64,000 nt of DNA, taken from contig NZ_VRKN01000004.1 in NCBI RefSeq assembly GCF_008080435.1, positions 1 through 64,000 of the forward strand, given 5' to 3'. The notes under the pieces are model-generated. The model was not told where the DNA came from, made no database searches, and saw nothing but the letters and a program-made list of their open reading frames with translations. Shown piece by piece: positions 58,652 through 64,000 of the stretch; the stretch's first letter is position 1, and each line of letters begins with the position of its first letter. The position numbers and the translations under genes were made by a program. This DNA is from Enterobacter asburiae. GTDB taxonomy: Bacteria; Pseudomonadota; Gammaproteobacteria; Enterobacterales; Enterobacteriaceae.

Positions 58652-60685
58652 TTATTCACTCAACCCACGATTCTCCAGCATCGGTTCAATCTTCGGATCG
58701 TGCCCGCGCCAGTTGCGATACAGTTCAGCTAAATCCGTGCTGTTACCACGGGACAAAATCGCCTCGCGGAATGTTTGCCCGTTTTCACGGGTTAAACCGC
58801 CCTGTTCGACAAACCACTGATAGCCATCGTCAGCAAGCATTTGCGTCCACAGGTAGGCGTAATATCCCGCCGCGTAGCCGCCGCCGAAAATATGAGCAAA
58901 ATAGCTGCTGCGATAGCGCGGCGGTACGGCGGACAGATCCAGCCCCTCTTTGTTCAATGCTGCCGCTTCAAACGCTTCAACGCTCGAAACGGCTTCGCTA
59001 ATCCCGTGCCAGTTCATGTCCAGCAGCGCGGCACCCAGCAGTTCCGTCATGTCATAACCCTTGTTGAAATGGGTTGCGTTGAGCATGCTTTCCCGCAGCG
59101 CGTCCGGCATCGGTTCACCGGTTTCGTAATGGCGGGCGTAGTGGGTAAACACCTGGGGATGGCTGGCCCAGTGTTCGTTGATCTGTGACGGGAATTCAAC
59201 GAAATCACGCGGCGTGTTGGTGCCGGAGAGCGTGGCGAAACGCTGGCTGGCAAACAGGCCGTGCAGCGTATGGCCAAACTCGTGGAACAGGGTTATCACG
59301 TCATCCCAGGAGAGAAGCGCAACGCCGCCGTTAGCCGGTTTTTGGTAGTTACAGACGTTATAGATCACCGGCCGGGCAGCAAACTCGAAGGATTGCTCGA
59401 CAAAATTCCCCATCCAGGCCCCACCCTGCTTGGAATCGCGGGCAAAGAAGTCGCCGTAAAACAGCGCCATGCCCTCACCGGTGTGGTCGAAAATTTCCCA
59501 TACGCGGACGTCCGGGTGATACACCGGAATATCGAAGCGCTCCACAAAGCGGATGCCAAACAGCTGGCTGGCTGCCCAGAACACACCATCGTGCAATACG
59601 GTATTGAGCGCAAAGTAGGGTTTGATTTGCGATTCATCGAGGGCATATTTTGCCTGACGCACGCGCTCGGCATAAAAGGCCCAGTCCCAGGCCTGCACGG
59701 TGAACCCGCCCTGCTCGTCTTCAATGACTTTCTGAATATCGGCCTCCTCGCGCTCTGCACGGGCCCGGGCGGCAGGCACTATGCCGCGCATAAAGGTCAG
59801 CGCGGCGTCCGGGGTTTTCGCCATCTGGTCGGCGATACTCCAGCTGGCGTAATCCTCAAAGCCCAGCAGGCGTGCCTGCCGCGCACGTAGCGCCGTAAGG
59901 CGGAGGATCAGCTCGCGAGTGTCGTTTTCATCCCCTTTCTGGGTGCGCGTCCAGCCTGCGTTGAACAGGTTTTCGCGGGTCTGACGATTGCGCAGCGCGG
60001 AAAGCGCGGGCTGCTGGGTCGTGTTCAGAAGCGGGATCAGCCAGCGATCGTTTAGCCCTCGCTCCGCGGCAGCCTGCGCTGCGTCAGCGATCTCGCTGGC
60101 GCTGAGCCCGTCAAGCTGGTGCGCGTAATCCACCACAAGCCCACCCGTCTTATCGGCAGCCAGCAGACGCTGATTAAACTGGCTGGTCAGAGAGGCTGCC
60201 TCGGTATTCAGCGCCTTCAGCTCGGCTTTTTCTGTTTCATTGAGACGTGCCCCAGCCAGGATAAACCGCTGCCAGGTCTCCTCGACCAGCCGACGAGATT
60301 CGGCGTCCAGCGCGGCACGGTCCTGCCAGACGCTCTCCACCCGGGCGAAAAGCGTGTCATTCAGCCAGATATCGTTCGCCAGCATGGCAAGCTCGGTGGA
60401 GAGCTGCTCCTCAAGCTCCTGCAGGTACGCATTGGTGTGCGCGGAGGTCATGGCGAAGAACACGCTGCTGACGCGCGCGAGCATGGCGCCGCTTTTCTCC
60501 AGCGCCAGCACGGTGTTAGTGAACTCAGGCGCAGCGGCCTGAGACACAATGGCGTCAATGTCCGCCCGCTTCTGGCGAAGCGCTTCATCGAAGGCCGGGC
60601 GATAGTGATCGTCGGTGATTTCATCAAAACGAGGGGCCTGGTAAGGCAACAGGCTGATGTCAAAAAAGGGATTCGTGGCCGTCAT
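58652..60685 (-). CDS. dcp: Dcp, peptidyl-dipeptidase
   Basis: A 677-residue M3-family zinc metallopeptidase that removes C-terminal dipeptides from peptides. The HEFGH zinc site (HEFGHTLHGLF) is intact and the third ligand Glu follows about 25 residues later. Length and sequence match E. coli Dcp. It is divergent from ydfG, as in E. coli. Confidence 0.95.
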   Translation of the reverse strand: MTATNPFFDISLLPYQAPRFDEITDDHYRPAFDEALRQKRADIDAIVSQAAAPEFTNTVLALEKSGAMLARVSSVFFAMTSAHTNAYLQELEEQLSTELAMLANDIWLNDTLFARVESVWQDRAALDAESRRLVEETWQRFILAGARLNETEKAELKALNTEAASLTSQFNQRLLAADKTGGLVVDYAHQLDGLSASEIADAAQAAAERGLNDRWLIPLLNTTQQPALSALRNRQTRENLFNAGWTRTQKGDENDTRELILRLTALRARQARLLGFEDYASWSIADQMAKTPDAALTFMRGIVPAARARAEREEADIQKVIEDEQGGFTVQAWDWAFYAERVRQAKYALDESQIKPYFALNTVLHDGVFWAASQLFGIRFVERFDIPVYHPDVRVWEIFDHTGEGMALFYGDFFARDSKQGGAWMGNFVEQSFEFAARPVIYNVCNYQKPANGGVALLSWDDVITLFHEFGHTLHGLFASQRFATLSGTNTPRDFVEFPSQINEHWASHPQVFTHYARHYETGEPMPDALRESMLNATHFNKGYDMTELLGAALLDMNWHGISEAVSSVEAFEAAALNKEGLDLSAVPPRYRSSYFAHIFGGGYAAGYYAYLWTQMLADDGYQWFVEQGGLTRENGQTFREAILSRGNSTDLAELYRNWRGHDPKIEPMLENRGLSE

Positions 60686-60827
60686 CTTTCGCTCCTGAGT
60701 ACGGGTATCCTCCCAGAGTAGGCCAGGCCGCCATCCCCTGCAACGCCGTCATACAAATGTTGCCTTAACGCACCCTCTGCGGCCGTGCTATGTTAGTACA
60801 ACACAAAAAGCGTTGAGGAACAGTGAG

Positions 60828-61574
60828 ATGATTATTTTAGTTACCGGGGCAACGGCAGGTTTTGGTGAAAGCATCACGCGTCGCTTCGTCGCCAACGGGC
60901 ACAAGGTTATTGCCACGGGCCGTCGTCAGGAGCGCCTGCAGGAGCTGAAAGACGAATTAGGTGACAGCATCCTGACCGCGCAGCTGGATGTGCGTAACCG
61001 CGCGGCCATTGAAGAGATGATTGCCAACCTGCCCGCCGAGTGGCGCGCCATCGACGTGCTGGTCAACAATGCCGGTCTGGCGCTGGGCATGGAGCCCGCA
61101 CACAAAGCCAGCGTTGAAGACTGGGAAAACATGATCGACACCAACAACAAGGGGCTGGTCTATATGACCCGCGCAGTGCTGCCGGGCATGGTCGAGCGCA
61201 ACCGCGGCCACATTATCAATATCGGTTCCACCGCCGGGAGCTGGCCTTACGCGGGCGGCAACGTCTACGGCGCGACGAAAGCGTTTGTGCGCCAGTTCAG
61301 CCTTAATCTGCGTACCGATCTGCACGGCACCGCCATTCGCGTCACCGATATCGAGCCGGGCCTGGTGGGTGGCACCGAGTTTTCTAACGTGCGTTTCAAA
61401 GGCGATGACGCGAAAGTGGACAAGACCTACGAAAATGCTAACGCGCTGACGCCGGAAGATGTCACCGAAACGGTCTGGTGGGTAGCGACGCTGCCAAAAC
61501 ACGTCAACATCAATACCGTAGAAATGATGCCAGTCAGCCAGAGTTTTGCCGGACTTAGCGTCCATCGTGGCTAA
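60828..61574 (+). CDS. ydfG: YdfG, NADP-dependent 3-hydroxy acid dehydrogenase
   Basis: A 248-residue SDR with cofactor loop TGATAGFG (near residue 6) and active site Tyr/Lys in YGATKAF. It acts on L-allo-threonine, L-serine and 3-hydroxypropionate/malonic semialdehyde. The start at 60828 (MIILVTGATAGF) is chosen over a Met five codons upstream because the YdfG N-terminus begins exactly there. Confidence 0.95.
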   Translation: MIILVTGATAGFGESITRRFVANGHKVIATGRRQERLQELKDELGDSILTAQLDVRNRAAIEEMIANLPAEWRAIDVLVNNAGLALGMEPAHKASVEDWENMIDTNNKGLVYMTRAVLPGMVERNRGHIINIGSTAGSWPYAGGNVYGATKAFVRQFSLNLRTDLHGTAIRVTDIEPGLVGGTEFSNVRFKGDDAKVDKTYENANALTPEDVTETVWWVATLPKHVNINTVEMMPVSQSFAGLSVHRG

Positions 61575-61584
61575 ATCTGCCCTT

Positions 61585-61609
61585 CCCGGCCTGCGGGCCG
61601 GGTCTGTTT
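61585..61609 (+). terminator. ydfG terminator
   Basis: CCCGGCC (61585-61591) and GGCCGGG (61596-61602) with loop TGCG, followed by TCTGTTT. Confidence 0.75.
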
Positions 61610-61665
61610 CGGGCCCTAAAAGAATGGTAGTATGTTCAGGCTAACTCTCTGAGAAATGACAACTC

Positions 61666-62352
61666 ATGGCCGCTGAATCGCAACTCAATCCCACCCAGCC
61701 CGTAAACCAGCAAATCTATCGCATTTTGCGACGTGATATTGTCCATTGCCTGATCCCACCGGGAACGCCGCTTTCAGAAAAAGAGGTGTCCGTGCGTTTT
61801 GACGTTTCCCGTCAGCCGGTGCGTGAAGCGTTTATTAAGCTTGCTGAGAACGGTCTGATACAGATCCGCCCGCAGCGTGGCAGCTACGTGAACAAAATTT
61901 CACTCTCTCAGGTACGCAACGGCTGTTTCGTTCGCCAGGCCATTGAATGCGCGGTGGCGCGTCGTGCCGCAACGCTTATCAACGACAACCAGTGTTACCT
62001 GCTGGAGCAGAACCTTCACCAGCAGCGTATTGCGATTGACCGTAAGCAGCTCAATGATTTCTTCCAGCTTGATGATGAATTCCACCAGAAACTGGCGCAG
62101 ATTGCCGATTGTCAGCTGGCCTGGGACACCATCGAGAACATCAAAGCCACCATTGACCGCGTGCGCTATATGAGCCTCGATCACGTCTCTCCACCGGAAA
62201 TGTTGCTCCGTCAGCATCATGATATTTTCAGCGCGCTTGAAAAACGCGATGCGGACGGTGTGGAAAAAGCGATGACGCTGCATCTGCAGGAAATCAGCGA
62301 ATCCGTGCAGCTGATTCGTCAGGAAAATAGCGAGTGGTTTAGCGAAGAGTAA
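61666..62352 (+). CDS. rspR: RspR (YdfH), GntR-family regulator
   Basis: A 228-residue FadR-subfamily GntR regulator: winged HTH at about residues 15-80 ([23 protein letters not shown]) and an all-helical FCD ligand domain. YdfH/RspR represses rspAB in E. coli. Position after ydfG is conserved. A bidirectional hairpin separates it from the following stress protein gene. Confidence 0.92.
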   Translation: MAAESQLNPTQPVNQQIYRILRRDIVHCLIPPGTPLSEKEVSVRFDVSRQPVREAFIKLAENGLIQIRPQRGSYVNKISLSQVRNGCFVRQAIECAVARRAATLINDNQCYLLEQNLHQQRIAIDRKQLNDFFQLDDEFHQKLAQIADCQLAWDTIENIKATIDRVRYMSLDHVSPPEMLLRQHHDIFSALEKRDADGVEKAMTLHLQEISESVQLIRQENSEWFSEE

Positions 62353-62357
62353 TATTA

Positions 62358-62381
62358 CGCCGCCCCCTTTCGGGTGCGGCG
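62358..62381. terminator. Bidirectional hairpin rspR/usp
   Basis: CGCCGC-CCC pairs with GGG-TGCGGCG (one internal mismatch) around CTTTC between convergent genes. Confidence 0.6.
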
Positions 62382-62387
62382 ACCTGA

Positions 62388-62819
62388 TTAGCGAACGACT
62401 AACACCGGGATCGTGGCGTAGCGCAGAATAGATTCCGCATTTGAACCCAGCAGATGGGTGGTGATGCTCGGATTTTTCGACCCGATGACAATCGCATCAT
62501 ATTCCCCTTCCTTGCTCAGCTTGATAATTTCATCCCGGACGTTGCCAAAACGAACCATGCTGTGAATATTCTCAGGGGCGATATCGAACAGTCTTTTTAA
62601 CTCATTCATTTTCTTCCCGGATTCTGCGGTCATATACTCTTCAAACTTTTTAATATCGGCGTTGAACCCGCGCAGCAGAGACCGGCTGCTGGCTGGCAGA
62701 ATGTTGACCAGGGTAATCGACGCGCCCTCAGCCTTCGCCAGGTTTGCCGCGTGGCGAACCGCTTTGTCGCTCAAATCCATTTCAAACACGTCTACAGGCA
62801 TCAAAATGCTCTTATACAT
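62388..62819 (-). CDS. UspG-like universal stress protein
   Basis: A 143-residue universal stress protein. The MYKSILMPVDVFEMDLSDKAVRHA start and the GSKNPSITTHLLGSNAESILRYATIPVLVVR end closely resemble UspG of E. coli. It is not adjacent to the usual uspG neighbours, so it may be a second copy. ATP-binding residues are conserved. It is inserted between rspR and ydfZ, genes that are neighbours in E. coli. Confidence 0.85.
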   Translation of the reverse strand: MYKSILMPVDVFEMDLSDKAVRHAANLAKAEGASITLVNILPASSRSLLRGFNADIKKFEEYMTAESGKKMNELKRLFDIAPENIHSMVRFGNVRDEIIKLSKEGEYDAIVIGSKNPSITTHLLGSNAESILRYATIPVLVVR

Positions 62820-62997
62820 AAGCCTGACTCCTTATTCCGATGAAGGTTATTTCCTGCACCCAGAATGACATCAGAAATATAAACCAACCCTCAACGGTTC
62901 CCTGTCGAAACTATCAATTAATGAAAATAACGGTCTGCTTTGTAAATTGCTGTCGTGTACCGTCAGCATCCGATGAAATAAAGAAAAAAGTGTGAGT

Positions 62998-63042
62998 TTG
63001 ATCAAAAACAAAAACATGAAACGCGGACAGGCGTATTTATAT
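62998..63042 (+). promoter_or_regulatory. FNR-activated promoter of ydfZ
   Basis: TTGAT-caaa-AACAA (62998-63011) matches the FNR box TTGAT-N4-ATCAA at 9 of 10 positions. With a -10 near 63034-63042 the box would be centred about -42, the class II position. E. coli ydfZ is FNR-activated. The rest of the 285-bp gap shows nothing else. Confidence 0.6.
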
Positions 63043-63104
63043 GCCCCGTGAACGGCAAACCTGAAATAGCGCCGTAACGAACAGGTTAGAGAGGAGAAAA
63101 TACC

Positions 63105-63308
63105 ATGATGACATACGACCGTAACCGCAATGCAATCACCACCGGCAGCCGCGTCATGATTAGCGGCACAGGTAAAACTGGCGTGATTAAAGCGATCCAC
63201 AGCGACGGGCTGGATGCCGCGCAGGTGCGCCGCAGCAAAACGGTTGAAGTGGAAGGATGCGAAGGTAAGTTCGAGCCGATTGAGCTGATTCGCCTGGGGA
63301 TGCACTAA
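63105..63308 (+). CDS. ydfZ: YdfZ, putative selenium-binding protein
   Basis: A 67-residue protein matching YdfZ, which in E. coli was found to carry selenium and is expressed under anaerobiosis. One cysteine is present (VEGCEGK, Cys52). GAGAGGAG precedes the ATG pair. It is a single gene with a strong downstream hairpin. Order ydfH-ydfZ-ydfI agrees with E. coli apart from the inserted stress protein. Confidence 0.9.
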   Translation: MMTYDRNRNAITTGSRVMISGTGKTGVIKAIHSDGLDAAQVRRSKTVEVEGCEGKFEPIELIRLGMH

Positions 63309-63319
63309 GTTGTGCGCAG

Positions 63320-63345
63320 ACATGCCGCCGCACACGGCGGCATGT
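63320..63345. terminator. ydfZ/ydfI hairpin
   Basis: ACATGCCGCCG (63320-63330) and CGGCGGCATGT (63335-63345) form a perfect 11-bp stem with a 4-nt loop between convergent genes. Confidence 0.7.
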
Positions 63346-63351
63346 GCTGAA

Positions 63352-64000
63352 TTACCGTTGAGACGCGTACTGCGCCACGGTCGCTTTCGCGCCCTTTTGC
63401 AGCAACGACTGGTACGCGGTCATCACTGCAGCAACAAAGCGCGGTTCATGCGGTAACTCTTTACCAAAGATGGCCTCAATGTCGAGCAGCGCGTTAACCC
63501 GGCTTTCCCCTTCCGCACTTCCCTTCACCGCCGCCTGAATCACCGCCAGCTGCGGATCGCTCACGTCAATGGCGTTACCCTGCTCATCCACGCCGCCGAC
63601 ATAGCGCATCCACCCAGCCACACCCAGCGCCAGCAGCGGGAAAGGCGTCTGGTGCACCAGGTGCCAGCGCACGGAGTCCAGCATACGCTGCGGGAGCTTC
63701 TGGCTGCCGTCCATCGCAATTTGCCATGTCCGATGGCGCAGGGCCGGATTGCTGTAGCGGGCAATCAGGAGATCGGCATAGCGGCCTAAATCAACGCCTT
63801 TCACTTTCAGCGTGGGTGCCTGCTCGTTAAGCATCAATGCGTGCGCAGCGAGGCGGTAGTTCTCATCTTCCATACAGTCGTTGATATGCTGGTAACCGGC
63901 AAGATAGCCCAGATACGCCAGGAATGAGTGGCTGCCGTTGAGCATGCGCAGCTTCATCTCTTCAAACGGGATCACGTCTGACACCAGCTCAGCTCCAGCC
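63352..64000 (-). CDS. ydfI: YdfI, mannitol/mannonate dehydrogenase-family oxidoreductase, partial
   Basis: The frame stays open through position 64000, so only the C-terminal ~216 residues are visible. The active-site helix MKLRMLNGSHS, with the family's K-x4-N-x2-H pattern, places it in the long-chain mannitol dehydrogenase family (UxuB, UxaB, YdfI). Position next to ydfZ identifies ydfI. It oxidises a polyol or sugar acid with NAD; the exact substrate is not settled. The GTG at 63982-63984 is internal, not the start. Confidence 0.9.
   Translation of the reverse strand, partial: AGAELVSDVIPFEEMKLRMLNGSHSFLAYLGYLAGYQHINDCMEDENYRLAAHALMLNEQAPTLKVKGVDLGRYADLLIARYSNPALRHRTWQIAMDGSQKLPQRMLDSVRWHLVHQTPFPLLALGVAGWMRYVGGVDEQGNAIDVSDPQLAVIQAAVKGSAEGESRVNALLDIEAIFGKELPHEPRFVAAVMTAYQSLLQKGAKATVAQYASQR

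Noticed and set aside
1..64000. CRISPR arrays, tRNA/rRNA genes, prophage or insertion sequences
   Set aside because: No regularly spaced repeats, tRNA-like cloverleafs, integrases or transposases were seen by eye on either strand.

Overview
The window is chromosomal DNA from an enterobacterium. Gene content and order (ldhA, ydbH-ynbE-ydbL, feaR-feaB, tynA, paaZ, paaABCDEFGHIJK, paaX, paaY, then uspF, dcp, ydfG, ydfH, ydfZ, ydfI) follow the E. coli K-12 backbone. The higher GC content, ERIC and palindromic repeats, and extra regulator/efflux cassettes point to Enterobacter or a close relative such as Lelliottia or Leclercia. No rRNA, tRNA, CRISPR array, transposase or phage gene was seen.

Left part (1-15.9 kb): small accessory units, each with its own regulator. 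These are a broken Old Yellow Enzyme gene with a divergent LysR gene; a HAD phosphatase; an orphan PTS IIB; a MerR/short-chain dehydrogenase pair around a MerR-type promoter; a TetR-controlled RND efflux pump followed by a second TetR and an NAD(P)H oxidoreductase; an isochorismatase-like hydrolase; a WbuC cupin; a LysR regulator; a MarR/MFS pair sharing a perfect 22-bp palindrome; and a VOC protein.

15.9-21.4 kb: the main discovery. A visibly AT-rich island carries five tightly packed genes: KASIII-like, FkbH-like glyceryl-ACP synthase, ACP, E2-type acyltransferase and alpha/beta-hydrolase. This is the gene set and order of an agglomerin-type tetronate antibiotic cluster. Together they should condense a 3-oxoacyl thioester with glyceryl-S-ACP into a tetronate, acetylate its hydroxymethyl group and eliminate acetate to leave an exocyclic methylene. 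About 650 bp of AT-rich DNA with dyads and a possibly structured leader precedes the genes.

21.4-25.5 kb: a beta-lactamase-fold serine hydrolase lipoprotein, a small lipoprotein, a DAPG/phloretin-hydrolase-like gene with a divergent TetR and a clean operator, a short SDR remnant, and a glutathione peroxidase.

25.5-50.1 kb: the complete phenylacetate catabolon (paaY, paaX, paaK to paaA, divergent paaZ) and the aromatic amine genes (tynA, feaB, feaR) that feed it. TynA makes phenylacetaldehyde, FeaB oxidises it to phenylacetate, PaaK activates it, and PaaABCE/G/Z/J/F/H degrade it to acetyl-CoA and succinyl-CoA. Five accessory genes (alkylsulfatase, diguanylate cyclase, GlxA-type regulator, alpha/beta-hydrolase, azoreductase) sit between tynA and feaB, and a full 127-bp ERIC element lies immediately upstream of tynA.

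50.1-64 kb: ydbL-ynbE-ydbH (envelope lipid transport), a DUF4225/small membrane protein pair, ldhA, a MarR-MFS-DUF1330 unit, uspF, dcp, ydfG, ydfH (rspR), a second universal stress protein, ydfZ with an FNR-like site, and the edge-truncated C-terminal part of ydfI.
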